DNA of 64,000 bases from Peltaster fructicola. Taxonomy: Eukaryota; Ascomycota; Dothideomycetes. A model generated the notes under the pieces. That model saw only the letters and a list, made by a program, of their open reading frames with translations, had not been told where the DNA came from and ran no database searches. Position 1 is the stretch's first letter. The number at the start of each line of letters is the position of its first letter. Shown here piece after piece: positions 34,664 through 46,963 of the stretch. The DNA lies in the NCBI GenBank assembly GCA_001592805.2, contig CP051142.1, forward strand, positions 1-64,000, read 5' to 3'. Made by a program: the position numbers and the translations under genes.

Positions 34664-35994
34664 TCATGTTATCTTGTCATTATTCGCTGGCAACTCATGA
34701 ATGGTATGCTGGCCTTCAAGCTCATAGTGATGATCTCCTTGCAACTCGGCAGAGAAAGCACCTCCAGGCAGCTCTGCCTTGTGTGTATCCGGACTCATTT
34801 CGCTCACATAGTTTGCACTCGGCGCCTCAGAGTACTTCCTGTCCATTTTGTGCTCCTTGGTGTAGATCTCAACAGCTTCAGGCTCCGTCTCTTTCGTTGC
34901 TCTCCTTCTTCTCCTGAAGAACCAGATTGCTCCCAGCACGATAAAGATAATCGCCAGGACGCCAATGACAATACCAGCTATGGCTCCTCCACTGATACCT
35001 GCCGAGGGTGTAGCTGTAGCTGTAGCTGAAGCTGTTGCTGACGCCGTAGTGTTGTAAGGCGTTCCAGCTGGTTGAGCAGGCGATACTCGACTTCCAGGAT
35101 TGTAATGATTGATATGTAAGCAAGTGAGATCGGTCTCCGGCGTGGAGATGATGGCTGTCTCCTTCGTGTTTAGCGGCGGTGTGAATACAGCGAAGATAGG
35201 CCAGATAGCAGTCGTTACGGCATCGTAGGTCGAATCGGAATATCCTCCAGAGAGCTCAGTGTTGATGTTATACCACAGCTCGTATCCGTTAGTCACCGTA
35301 CAGGACACTGCAAGCGCCGATTCGTTGAATCCGTTGTTCTGAGATGCTGGCAGCTGTGAGATGGGAACATTGCCGACAATCAGCTGGTTGCTCGGGTCGA
35401 AGTACACCTTGCAGGAGTTCGGTAGACTCTGCTGTAGTTGATCTTGTATACTCTGACACATCGACGACACAGACCCCTTCCCGAGAGTGTTATTGTACGC
35501 CGTAGCAGCAATAGCGTTTGTGGTAGACTTCAAGTCGTTTATGCAGCCATTACTCAACATCGTCGCGCATGTGCCAGTATCGTTCTGCCCAAGCAAGATT
35601 GTGTTCTCCGATAGTGCGCGGACGTTCATGGCCAGCGCACAAACTTCGTATCCAAGATTCTCGTTCGTCAAGTACTGTTTAGTGCCAGGGTAGACCATTA
35701 ACGACGCTTGCAGACCAACGCCTTGACTGGCATACTTTGTGTTCTGCGCAAGTCCGAATCCCTGATACATCAGCGACGCCATACACAGGTCGTCCAACTC
35801 ACCACTCCATAGTTCGCTGTCTTGTCGAAGCTGGGCGTGGTGTAGTACAGACCGGTCGCGTTCGCAGCGGCAAAGGTGGTATTACAGAGTACCAAGCCAT
35901 TAGCAAACTGCGCTGTACTCGACAGACTTGCGCTGTAGTTGTATGAAGCCGCCGCCGCTGTGCCTACAAGGCCGAGCACGACGATAGCAGCCAT
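34664..35994 (-). CDS. Secreted-type membrane-anchored protein, single transmembrane helix
   Basis: Two exons, 35,994-35,803 and 35,761-34,664, joined across a 41-nt intron (donor GTGAGT, acceptor CAG). The product is 429 aa. The ATG at 35,994 starts a signal peptide (MAAIVVLGLVGTAAAA). The ectodomain of about 280 residues has many Asn-X-Ser/Thr sites and several cysteines. It is followed by a Ser/Thr/Ala/Pro stalk (TASATASATATATPSA), a transmembrane helix (GIVIGVLAIIFIVLGAIWFF) and a basic stop-transfer sequence (RRRRR), then a cytoplasmic tail of about 80 residues. This is a type I membrane protein at the cell surface or in the secretory pathway. I do not recognise the ectodomain. The two open frames overlap around the proposed intron, so a sequence error of one base is the alternative to splicing. 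It stands alone in a gene-poor region. Confidence 0.82.
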
Positions 35995-38900
35995 GGTGTG
36001 TGTATGAAAGAGAAGGAATAGAGCGCAGATTGACACTCAGGTGTCCTCATTAGAGTTCGACCATAGCCTGTACGGACGAGAAAAGAGTTTTGGGGGCCAT
36101 TTACCTTTCTTGTCATACCGCACAGAATTGGTTGCTGCCCATGATTGAGCTTGGAAGATGGTGGCATGCTTTGCTTGCCCAGTGAGCGATGGGCATAGCA
36201 CGTTCAGACTGACCATCTTCGCATGTGTTGATCCTAGGATGTATGATATCGCATGATCTTCCAAGGGTCGCATGCAAACTCTGGTACGGCAGAGAGCGGT
36301 AGAATGCTCGAGCCCTCATGGCGAACCTTATTGTGCCGGCTAGTGGTCGCTCATCCTCTGGGATTGGTAGATCATTCGTATCCCGAGATCAGTCGTGGGA
36401 AGTGATTTATCCTGTCAGCATCGGGAGGGGCGTACAGGATGCTGACGACGGCCATGCAAGGCATAACCGCCAGGGTGACGATATCGCTCCTTCGCAGCAT
36501 GCAGACCATAAGGCAAGTTGTAAGGTTTAAGATTCCAAAGCAATGATGCTAGGAATTAGAGCGCCGAAAGATGATCAATCTTAGTTGAGCCCTGGCTATT
36601 TTTGCGTCTTCGCATCGTAGACAGCAGAGCCAAGGCATGGCCAAGCAAGCAGGCGCTTCGTGAGCAGAGGATATGCATCCCGCTCGTGGGTCGTATCGCA
36701 TCTGGGAAGCGTGTCTGTCCGCGTGCGAGAAGATCTCGTATCATGAGGATTTGCATGTGGGTGCAGCTCAGCTTTAGCACAGCTTTCTAGACTGTGCTCC
36801 CACTGATAGCCGGGCGCATGGTGAGCTGAAGCGCTTGCATAGACATGACGAGTTGGACGGTTTGTTCTTAGCACAACAACACGCTTGAGCAACCTGCTGA
36901 GTTCGATCGTCTGCGTGACCTCAAATAGCCATGGTGTCAGAGCCAGGACTATCCTACGATGTGTTGCTGCGCTTGCTATCCGTCTGGTATCGACAAGATC
37001 CAATAGCAGCAACAACAAGTCTAGCAGACGACCTCCCTAGCAGTGCGTAGCGTACAGCGTTGACACAGTTCGTATGCTGACTCCCAGCTCGTACCTCATG
37101 GCTCCGCGGAATGGACTTGGATCTGAGCAGAGCTACAGCTGAACGACATCACGGCTCTCATTCGTTGTGGCGTCGTGCTGATCCCATTCCCGAAGCTGTC
37201 CTGTGGGCGACAGGAACGCTCTATCGTGCCGTACTGTTGCTCTGCTGCTCCGTCATACTGCTGTGTACAACGACGAGGCTCTGCTTCTGGCAATGCTGAG
37301 CTGCCGAGGGGCGATTGACGACATCGCTGTACGACTGCTTCTACTGGCGAAGGATCGCCATGCTGCTTGTTATGATTCAAAGCGCTGCTGTGTTGCTCGG
37401 GAGCTTGCTCTAACAGTCCCTCTCAGCTCCGTCGCTGATAGGAGTTCGTAATCGAGGACAACGGCTCTCTGCTGCAAGGCTCGTTCAATGGTGTAAGTCT
37501 GATGACTCTTCAACTTCCCATGCTACATCCGTATGATCTCATGAGCTGCAACGCAGATCTTGCAAGGAGGACAGAACGAGGTTCGTGATGTCGTGATGCC
37601 AATGACGAGGTTTGTAGCTCGGTGTTGTGACTCTAGGTCCAGTCGACATAGCAGCCTTCTCGGTAAGCGATCAAATGAGTTTGGTGATCGTGGGAGACAT
37701 TTTGAAGTGCTGACATCCTGCTTTCGTATACAAAGCTTGTGAGCCACCCGAGTTGAGAGAAACACTGTATAGATGACTACATTAGACCATCAGTAATCAT
37801 AGCGTATCAATGCCCACCAGGCTTGAATATTAGACAGTGCTGGTGCGCCATCGGCCATGGTGGCACTCGTTGTAGGTCTTAGGAGCACTCCTCTTGGACA
37901 ATGTCGGATGATAGCAAGGCCAGCATGCGATGGACACATGCATGCTTGCGAGTCTCAGCTGTACGAAGGCTCAAGTATGCGTTTGACTCGGCCAACAACA
38001 GCCAGGTCTCATCTCTGAGGTATCATAGTCTTCCAGCTCTTTCAACTGCATGGACGATCGTATGATATCGAAAGACTGAATGCAGTCATCGTTTGTGCAC
38101 AAGAGATCCTGTCGGCGACCAGTACGTGACAGGAAAGGCGCTAGAGGTGAAGTTGCATATGATGACAAGAAGGTTGATGAGGTCTCTGGCGAACAATGCT
38201 TGTACACGACATGCCAGAGGCTCCTAGATTGATGGATCGCCACCAATCTAGTGTCTCATGTATGCTCAAGCAACGCATTGGGGGTATACTATGAGACACA
38301 GTCAGTAGCAATGATCGATCGCGCGCAAACGATGCCATCCCACAGCACTTTGCCAATGCTTGAAAGCTTTACCTCGTTGGCCACATACCGTAGAGTCATC
38401 AGGGCACCTAGTGAGTGGGAAGGTGAACGAAAGGCTGCTGCAATACTGCTGAATTATTCTTAAGATGCCTTGGTGAAGAGCGGCAAGGACGAGACACTTG
38501 TAGTCGCACACACAGATCGACGGTGTAAGAGGCTGAGCGTTTGTAGTGACTGCTGTGAGGAGTGCATGCAGCATCGCAGTGCGCCGTTTATTGCGTTCCT
38601 TATAAGGTCTTCAACGAGTGCTCGAGCTGTCTCTCACACACTCGATAACGATGTCTGATCTCGAAGACGAGCCAAATCGCGAGTGTCCATCATTGATAGC
38701 AGCTCTAGATTGTTACTGTCGCTCACGAGCATCGGAACGAATGCGGACGGTAATTGAAGGAGTATGACGCGGTGGCTAGGTGATGTTGTCGATGATGTAG
38801 GAAGTGAAGTCAGAGTCGAAATTCAATTCAACTTCAGCATCGCGCAGACACCGCCTCACGACTTCACCAAACACGCCCTCCAATAGCCATTTCGTCTCTG

Positions 38901-41315
38901 ACGACGTCTCTACACATCTGAGCACGTAGACAGTCATAGTCGTCATCGTTCACAGCTTCAGGACGATCCGCTCGCCGATATCGTCCACCCATATGCACCG
39001 CGTCATCTGCATGCGTAGCCTCTTCCCTGGACAGCCAGCACGGCGCAAAGAATGAGCAGTGGATACGGCAGCAGCCCGAGACCAATATCACTCTCTCCCC
39101 AGACGATGCGATACCTGGCTCGGACATCCGTACGAGTGCTCCAGTGGCCACACTTGATCATGTATAGAGGCTAGTCTGCCCTCAACTCATGTACCATACG
39201 GATCCGAGGATGCATGACCGTACAACGAGGTAGAGGATCAGTCTCCACGCATATAGGACGGCTGCTTGATCACGAAGTCATGGAAGGCTTGGGATGGTGA
39301 GCTCTCACAGAGCAGTACAGCGACACAGCTGTTGCAGCAGTTTGAACCCGATGAGAAAGCTCTCAGTGTCACTTGCAAGGTCGGTACATGTCAGCAACAA
39401 CTTACGAAACGCATCTGAAGGACGCTTCCAACCTCACGGAGCAACAAGACACAACGATATCAAACCACCGAAGCGCAACAGCCACTTATGACAGAGCCTA
39501 CCTTCATCGTAATGCGGCCATACATTCTATTCATCTGCACCATACCAGCGCAAGCCGAGTAGGACTACTCAGCTACCGGTGTGTGGAATACATCTACAGC
39601 GTTCTTGAAACGATGCGAGCTCAGCATCAGCGTCTGACTCATCTGCAGCTACGAGCAGTCGCACGCTTGAGATATCACGATCGTTGTTGAGCATAGGATA
39701 CAGCCAACCCAAGGCGGCACAAGAGGAATATAGGTGCACACCAATGCTCTGGCTCTCGATCTCCTGCTCACGGATAGCATGAGAGCTTGTCTATCAGCCA
39801 TGTCGCTTTACATCGCACAACTACCTTCAAGCTATCGTCACAACTTGCGATTCCGGTATACCCTCCGAGCAGCACCATCTCTTCAAAGACCCTTCAGTAC
39901 CCTACGCCCTGGCTAAAAGGATCATTATAACGACTGAAGAGTACTAACATGACGATGACACATTCAGCTTTTCTCGTCCAGTATCTCTGTGTACACAAGG
40001 AGCAGCTCCCATGAGAGACTGGTACACGCAAGACTCACACCAAGGCGTACTCATTCTACTTGCTGGGCTAGACTGCACTACGAATCCGTACGCTGAGATG
40101 TCATGCGCTTCAATGATCGTGCATCTGCCTGCAGACCATCAGAACCTAGATCGTGCCCACTACCGACTGGTTCCACCACAGCAGTGCCTATCGATCACAC
40201 ACCTGATGAGCAAACGTGCACGTCAGAGCTGACACTTGCTCATCGAGGCTACTGGCATCAGTTCCGCCTCTGTGATGGTGCGCCGAGAGAGCCTGTGTCC
40301 TCGTGGCCTGGACAATATCAACGAGCAGCTTCCAGCAAGCAGAGCATTGGTCCGCGACTCCATTCTTTCCATCACTGGCCACATCACACCCGACTGCGAC
40401 AAGACTAGGTGCTCCCCTGGATCGCGCCCAACAGCCACCCTACCAGGATTGAGCCAACTTTGTGTTGACCACTCAGACGTAGCTCTGTCGCAGCAAAGTC
40501 ACCACTCTCCTGGATAGGACGAAGTCGACTGACACATGATCACTGCTAGAAACCACTTGATGTGTTTCCTGACATCATAGGATGACAAGACTACTATGCA
40601 TAAAGCTGGAACCTCCCGGTGGAGCTGTATGAGGCCGCTCTACTACTGGCCAAATCTCACCGTTGAGGTGTATCTCTTGCACAAAGGAACAGTACTGTAA
40701 AGTTCAACCTGAGATGTTGGCATCTGCAACTACAAGTCTAGATCGTTCGATATATGCGCCAACCAGTGGTTCGTACCTGGATCTATACAAGAAGAATGCT
40801 GCTGTCGAGGAAAGCAAGCAGCAAGCATCGGCGGACGCAGCCATACACGCTTCAGGAATACTGCTACACCAATACAACGAACCTCATTGGTGCTCAAGAT
40901 CGCTAGAAGTGACACGCAAGTGTCTGGACGATGAGATCGGCAGCTACAATGACAAGACGATACCCGCTTCACCAGATCGACCCTTGGCATCAGTGCAGCT
41001 TGACAACTTGAGCATTACATCCCAGGTCATTACTGAAAGCGAAGAGAGTGCTGGATGGTTGCTATAACATTACTGGTACCGTCCCTTCAAGAAGGGATCA
41101 ACGGACAGCCACTGGAAATCACCTCTACCCTCCTACTCATGCTCCTATCACTGCCAGCACCTCCTGCTCGACCGATCACCTCCAACACTACCCATCAATC
41201 GGCTTCAACACCTCGCCAGTAGCCAATGGACCACACCATCCATACACATCACAGCGACACTGCTCTTCTCGAGGACAACTACCAATGTCAGCACGATCAG
41301 CAGGACGTCCTCCAC
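35995..41315. other. Gene-poor region
   Basis: More than 5 kb without a recognisable gene. At about 37.1-37.45 kb, phrases such as cgacgaggctctgcttctgg and gattgacgacatcgctg resemble the telomere-proximal 78-bp repeat, so subtelomeric repeat DNA may extend to here. The longest open frames are about 140 codons (36.6-37.0 kb minus, 40.66-41.07 kb plus). They carry no domain. Confidence 0.5.
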
Positions 41316-42193
41316 TTACTGTACAGGATCCATGCTGAAGACGATATGCCAAATCTTCTCGAAAGCCCACCCTTTGGAATGACTTCCATCACTCTCCGAT
41401 TCAATCAGCCACTTCATCAGTCTTTCATAGTCACTCTTCGGTCTCTTCAAGATCTGCTTCTTGGTGACGATGAACTGCGCACAGCAGACATTACCAATCT
41501 CCTTCGGTACATTCATCTCCGGCACGCCGAACAACTCCTGGTAGATACCGAGGAAACGAGCCCTTGTTGTGTTCAACTCCACTTCGTCCTCATGTATCTC
41601 AAAGGGCGTAATCTCCACCATACATCCTGGACTATGCACACATCTCAGGTTTGTGAAGCCCATCGTATCGATACCCTGCCATCTTACAACCGGCAGGACC
41701 TCATCCTGGTTGCGACCACCAACATCATTATGCCATTGCTCTCGATTGTCGTGCATGAAGATGGTGTAGTCAGGGAGGTCGTCATAGTAGTCGAGCACAA
41801 AGCTAAGGTAAGCACCAGCTTCATTACCATTCCTAGTCCGTGGGAGATGGCATTCTGGGCGTGTGGTGTTATCGCCCATGCAGTAGATGAACGTCTGAAG
41901 CTCCAATGGCCTGACAGGTTCAGCAATGCAGCGACGTGATAGTATTCTTACTTCACTACATCGTAGTCGATCCATTCGATAGAATCGATGTCAATGGTTG
42001 GTAAGACAAGCGCTTTCTTGCCTCGAGGGACTTCTGCTGGTCTCCATCTCGGAGCTACATCCGTCAGCGCTGCAGGTTACTCATCTGACATCGTACCTGT
42101 ATACGAATGCGTGCCAAGAAGAATGATTAAACAGAGGAAAATCGAGACTAAGATAACAATCCTGGAGGATGAAGACGAGGTGCTGAACAGCAT
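41316..42193 (-). CDS. DUF3431 family protein, type II membrane protein
   Basis: Three exons: 42,193-42,097, 42,054-41,952 and 41,910-41,316, with introns of 42 and 41 nt. The product is 264 aa. The first exon supplies a signal anchor: MLFSTSSSSSR, then a hydrophobic helix (IVILVSIFLCLIILLG). The body shows the family pattern: GNEAGAYLSFVLDYYDDLPD, then YTIFMHDNREQWHN and, near the end, ERLMKWLIES...KIWHIVF. DUF3431 proteins are fungal, mostly Golgi or secretory, and look related to glycosyltransferase-type enzymes; none of this window's evidence proves activity. The usual N-terminal block reading like VVARYNEDL is not obvious here, so that region may be diverged. The gene is divergent from ATP11 across 584 bp. 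Confidence 0.85.
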
Positions 42194-42777
42194 TGTTGAA
42201 GGAACAAAACACACTCAACCTTGCAAGATTGTCATGGCATGATATGCAATAGACAAGTCGAATGCAGCACTCTCGAACCGGTTATCCGCATGGTGAACAG
42301 GGAGCATGAACGCGCATGAACCAGTAAAACCTACGAGACAGATACGCAACATCGACGTACGCTCTCCACGTACCACATCATCGACTTCTGAATGTGTGCG
42401 GACGCCGCGGCGGCACAAGTGACATGGCACGGAGATGCCCAGCGATTGGTTGACACCCCAGAGGAGGAGGTTGAGAAGATTCCCTGTGCCGTGCCATCTG
42501 GTTCCTGACGCAATTGAGATCCGATAGATGCAGTGTTCGGCTGAGCATGCCGCTCCGTGTTGAGACACAAAGGCAGCGCGCTCACGGACGGGTACAAAGA
42601 GCGATCTATCGTGTCAGCAATGTGTCCGTCCACGTACCGTATGGTATCTACAGATAGGAAAGTGCAGTGAAAGAGGATGGTTCCAACGAGGCTCGCCACG
42701 ATGACTTCCGGCGGTCTGTGCTCTGTGATGAAGTCGACCTTCACCTCGTGCGCAACACAACGTCCACATCCATCATC
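42194..42777. promoter_or_regulatory. Shared divergent intergenic region, DUF3431 gene and ATP11
   Basis: 584 bp separate the two start codons, so both promoters must lie here. No TATA box or repeated operator was identified. The frame of ATP11 is open for 37 codons upstream of its ATG, but that stretch does not resemble a mitochondrial targeting sequence. Confidence 0.5.
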
Positions 42778-43704
42778 ATGCGCTCGACCCATCAGGCTAT
42801 AAGCCTGCTTCGTCGCTCGCAGCGGCTTATCGATGGTTCACGAATCTGTCAACGAAGATGGGCGCAAGTCCACGACGTCCGATTCCTCGTCACCCACCAG
42901 AAATCATCAGCGGTTCTCGACAAGTATCAAAGCAAGCTTGAACAGAAAGCGAAAGAGCAGGGCAAGAGCATAGACGAGCTACGAGATACATACAAGGACA
43001 AGATTCAAGAGCTGCGCAACAAAGCTATCGTCGCTGGAGCCAATGCACCATTCCCGGCAGCTGAGCCTGGTCCTTTCCAACCACCACCTCCCCCAAAACC
43101 CAAGGTCGAAGCTCAACGAAAAGACGGGCTCAAGACTCTCGACAACTTCGTCAATGTCGAAAAGGTCTCGACATTGCCAGAGCAAGAGATTGAAGCGATA
43201 TGGAGACTACGACATATCAAAGATGCACAATCACTGTGCGCTCTGATGAAGACAGACACATTCAAACGAATCTCCGAAACTGCCCGCAGACACCCGCAAT
43301 TCATCCTACCGATACCACGAGAGGATCAGGGAGCTGAGATACACTTCATGCAATGGACGTTCCCTTCGCCAACGACAGTCACTGTTCTCTTCACTCACCT
43401 CGCCGAGTTCAAGCTACGAGGAGAGTATGCACAACCACACACCACCGTCACTCATCACACCGACCTCAGCGATAGCAGAGGGCTCGTCTTGCTGGAAGGC
43501 AGAGTACAAGAGAACCGTGGTATATCAGTAGATGAAGCAAAGTGGCTATTGATGTGCTTGCAAAAGTTTTACGGCTTCGAAGCACACTCAGACGCTGCGA
43601 AGGAGAGCCTGCAAAGGCGAAGACGACTGATGGAACAGTTCAGTGGTGGTGATGCCAATTTCAAGGTTGAAGATCTGCTCGAAGAAGCAGAAAAAGTACC
43701 TTGA
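42778..43704 (+). CDS. ATP11: ATP synthase F1 assembly factor Atp11 (ATPAF1)
   Basis: 308 aa from the ATG at 42,778, no intron. That start gives a typical mitochondrial presequence rich in Arg, Ser and Leu and lacking acids (MRSTHQAISLLRRSQRL). A coiled, charged segment follows (KYQSKLEQKAKEQGKSIDEL), then a proline-rich linker and the Atp11 domain: LDNFVNVEKVSTLPEQEIEA, IWRLRH, RHPQFILPIPRE, MQWTFPSP, FTHLAEFKLRGEYAQPH and HHTDLSDSRGLVLLEG. In yeast and human the protein binds the F1 beta subunit in the matrix and guides hexamer assembly. Length and motif order are normal for fungi. A longer start in the same frame is possible but would bury the presequence. Confidence 0.95.
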   Translation: MRSTHQAISLLRRSQRLIDGSRICQRRWAQVHDVRFLVTHQKSSAVLDKYQSKLEQKAKEQGKSIDELRDTYKDKIQELRNKAIVAGANAPFPAAEPGPFQPPPPPKPKVEAQRKDGLKTLDNFVNVEKVSTLPEQEIEAIWRLRHIKDAQSLCALMKTDTFKRISETARRHPQFILPIPREDQGAEIHFMQWTFPSPTTVTVLFTHLAEFKLRGEYAQPHTTVTHHTDLSDSRGLVLLEGRVQENRGISVDEAKWLLMCLQKFYGFEAHSDAAKESLQRRRRLMEQFSGGDANFKVEDLLEEAEKVP

Positions 43705-44069
43705 TTCGTGGGAACACCTAAGTTGAACAACACCATGAGCACAAGAGAGAGCCCTCGATAGCATGCAGAGCTTATGCCTCTACCACAAAACGGCAGAGCT
43801 TCAACTAGCGACACTTCAATCTGCTCGGACACCGCCAGCAAGCCAGCAGCACCGTCAACGATGAGATGCTGTAGCACAGCCTTACCCATCATGCATAGAC
43901 ACATAGCTCTTTGTAGCGACACCCCTGTCAACAACACGCCGAGCGTCAACTTATCGCCCGTAGCCTTACTGCACGTAGCAATACTTGTTCCCCGCCAACA
44001 CACTGGACAATCGCAGCATACTCAACATCTTAGTGATGAAGCCACCACTCTGCATGCAACTGTCACAAT
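43705..44069. other. Intergenic region between ATP11 and the MATE-like gene
   Basis: 365 bp, tandem arrangement. It must hold the ATP11 3' end and the MATE promoter. No distinct element was recognised. Confidence 0.4.
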
Positions 44070-45616
44070 ATGGCTTCGATCAAGGCGCCTAGAACAGGCA
44101 ACGCAGCTGTTGTTGCAGATGAATGTATCGAGCACGAAGCGAAGACTGTGTCCATGTATCGCCAAAGGTACGGATTGACGTTGATGACACCACGATCAGT
44201 GCCACTGTACCATATGACTTACTGACCTTTTAGATTCACCACCGCTCTGCTCCTTAACCTCCTCTCCTTCGCACTACCAGCTCTATACAACACTCTCTCC
44301 TGATTGTGGGTCGCAGACATCGACAGCTCTCTTGTCGTCACAGTTGACGCTTACACATACATCGGCGTCGTAGCAGAAGTCATCAATGAAGGTCTTCCTC
44401 GCGCGGCCTGGCTCATCATAGGTGATCCTTCACGGACAGCCTCCCATCGCGCTTCTCTCTCACAAACACTAATCACTTTCCAAACAATACTCGGCCTCAT
44501 AGTCAGCCTCATCATCCTTTCAGCTGCGAAGCAGTTTGCTGGCGTATTCGTCCCTGCAGAGGTCCGCGATGTCAGTCTCACCTATGTCAGACTCAGCGCT
44601 TTCACAACTTTCAGCGGCGCACTGGAGTACGCCATCAGCAATGCTACAAGAGCACTCGACTATCCAGATGTACCACTCTTGATCAACCTCGCCAGGTTCG
44701 CCATCAACATCATACTTGACTTGTTGCTCATCTCGCGCTTCCACGTAGGCAGCATCACTCCTACGGTCAACATGCAAGCAGGGATCCGTCTTGCCTGCGA
44801 CATGGTGGCTGCTTCTGCTGGTCTAGCATATTTCCTCTTCCTGACCTGGCGACAGCTTTCGAAGCCAAGTCTCAATGCACTCAAGATCCTCCTTCGTCCT
44901 GGCATCATGACCTTCGTAGAGTCCGCCATACGCAACGCTCTCTACCTGTGGCTTGTATCGAACATCGTAGCGATGGGTGCCGAGTACGCTACAGCATGGA
45001 GTATATTCAACACAATCCGATGGGGTCTCGTCATGGTACCAGTACAGACTCTAGAGGCATCTGCCCTGACATTTGTTGGTCATCGATGGGGACGTTGGAG
45101 GCATGCATCTGAACCGAACAAAGCAAGCTGGAAGGACATTCAATGTAAGTCTCAAGTGCTGTGAAAGCGCTGCTGACTTCTGCAGATATCACACGCCCAG
45201 CTATCATAGCAGCAGGCATCGCACTGATCGTAGAGATTCCACTCGCAATCGGACTCTCACTAGCAGGAGCTCAGTCTTTTGCCTACTACTTGTCACAATC
45301 AGCAAGCGTAGCTAAGATCACAGCGTACATGTGGCGCACAATCGATTGGTGCTACATATTCTACGCCCTGTCAACACAACTCGCTACCATCTTGCTGGCG
45401 ACAGTGCCTAGATGGTATCTGTATCAATCGCTAGTCAGCAACATCTTCTACGTTCTGCCATGGGCTGTGGTTTGTCAGACTCGTCATCTGAACGCAGACA
45501 ATGCCTGGACATATCATGCACTGGTTTTCGGCGGCAGTCTCGTCTTTAGTTTCTTCGACATCGTAGTCTTCCTAGTAGCATGGTCACTGCGACTTCAGAA
45601 AGGCAAGATGGCATGA
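44070..45616 (+). CDS. MATE-like multidrug/toxin efflux protein, interrupted by one in-frame TGA
   Basis: Three exons: 44,070-44,167, 44,234-45,144 and 45,186-45,616, with introns of 66 nt (branch TACTGAC, acceptor TAG) and 41 nt (donor GTAAGT, branch CTGAC, acceptor CAG). They give 479 codons of a polytopic protein with about a dozen hydrophobic helices, including [47 protein letters not shown] and [14 protein letters not shown]. The block [20 protein letters not shown] and GLPRAAW are what I associate with fungal MATE-related transporters, which exchange drugs or metabolites for H+ or Na+. A TGA at 44,301-44,303 sits inside the first helix region, between YNTLS and LWVA, where relatives have Lys or Arg; CGA to TGA would be a single transition. 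Everything after it is open and well conserved. It is either a recently broken gene, a base error, or uses a downstream start. Confidence 0.72.
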
Positions 45617-45701
45617 GCGGAATGACGCAGCAAGGATAGCAAGATGCGATAGCATGAGGTAGCCGAGACTACTCTACAGCACTCAAGACTGTGCTCTCTC
45701 G

Positions 45702-46316
45702 TTACGGTGCAGCACCACCAGGAACAGTATCCAAACTCCTTGGTCCACTCGCTGGACGCTTCTTCAGACTTCTCTCATCCTCTCCTGATCGTATACGCTT
45801 GATGAGGTCTTCCATCTTGAAATCGACGCCAAGAGGATTCATGTTATACTCTGCGCCTATCATGTATTCTGCCGCCTCTTTCACAGTGTCAAAATTGTCC
45901 ACCTGATTCTCTATGATGTTACCATCCAGGTCATGATAGTATATGCTTGTAGTCGGACCGTGGTTGATGCACCAAAATGGCTCAATGCCATGCTCTTTCC
46001 TTTGCAGATACGCCATGGCGAGCTCCGTGAGCGATAAGTAGGTGAAGGCAATGTGCTCGAGGCCGTTGGTGTTGGGATTCTTTGGAGCAATACCGTCAAC
46101 CTGGACGATTCCAAGCCTGTGATGCTCTTCGTCGTAGCTGAGGAGGGACATGAACTCGTTCTCGTAGTTGACAGTTGCGCTCAGGAAGGTCTGGTAGAAG
46201 GCTGATAGACGCTTGTAGTCGTTGGTCCGAAGGACGAGGTGTGCAAGCTTGGAAGGCTTCTGGACAATCTTACCAGGATTATCCCAGGTTGGCGCTGCCG
46301 TACTAGACATGTTCAT
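45702..46316 (-). CDS. VOC-fold glyoxalase/extradiol dioxygenase-like protein
   Basis: Single exon, 204 aa. It is a two-module VOC domain: KLAHLVLRTNDYKRLSAFYQ, then GLEHIAFTY and YYHDLDGNIIENQVD. The positions H26, H88 and E136 match the facial metal triad of the family. The relative length and DPDGN-like loop resemble biphenyl-2,3-diol 1,2-dioxygenase III-type fungal proteins, but substrate cannot be read from sequence. There is no signal peptide, so it is presumably cytosolic. A second ATG lies two codons in. It is convergent with the MATE-like gene (85 bp apart) and divergent from an MDR oxidoreductase, which suggests shared use in detoxification or aromatic metabolism. Confidence 0.88.
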   Translation of the reverse strand: MNMSSTAAPTWDNPGKIVQKPSKLAHLVLRTNDYKRLSAFYQTFLSATVNYENEFMSLLSYDEEHHRLGIVQVDGIAPKNPNTNGLEHIAFTYLSLTELAMAYLQRKEHGIEPFWCINHGPTTSIYYHDLDGNIIENQVDNFDTVKEAAEYMIGAEYNMNPLGVDFKMEDLIKRIRSGEDERSLKKRPASGPRSLDTVPGGAAP

Positions 46317-46963
46317 CAGGCTTTTCGAATAGCAAGATGGTGTGCTGGCGCGAAACTGCTGCCGGGAGATGTGCTGCTCAAGACAAAGGATACGAAAGGA
46401 GCCTACCTTGCCTTATACTACTGACCCGTCTCAGGTGCCTCGACTGCAGCACATCCGCCTACGGGCGATGCTGTCGTTGTCCGTTTCGCTCTCCGTGTAG
46501 CCACTTCGTCATGTCGATCGTTGACTCAGCTTCACGCAGGCTCATCCGCTGGCGAGCAACTGCACGCTTAGCTGTCGAAGCACCAATCGTGCTGAGGCAT
46601 GGCACGCTTGTCGCACTTCGAGATGAAGTGCGAGTTGACGAGGGCGAGAATGTGAAGCTTCTAACACAAGAACGCTATCTTGGTAGTACGTCGGCCGACT
46701 TTCCCACCAATCATGGCATTCAATCTCTCCAGCTTCGGAGCCGTATTGCTGAATAGTTACGCCGCTGCTACGATCGTCCTCACACCTGCAGGTCATCAGC
46801 ATTCGCCATGAACCCCGGCGTGGGCCTGGCTGATATATGTGCATCCTCGCCGCCGGTGAGTGGGCGCACCTTTGCTCGACATATAGCTCCCACAGCAGCT
46901 ACGATAGCACTACAAGTCGCGCTCCTTCAAGAACCACCATAACAGCACACAGAACTATCTTTG
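46317..46963. promoter_or_regulatory. Divergent intergenic region, VOC gene and MDR oxidoreductase gene
   Basis: 647 bp between the two start codons. Open frames here are short and overlapping and I call none. A shared bidirectional promoter is likely from the arrangement; no specific binding site was identified. Confidence 0.45.
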
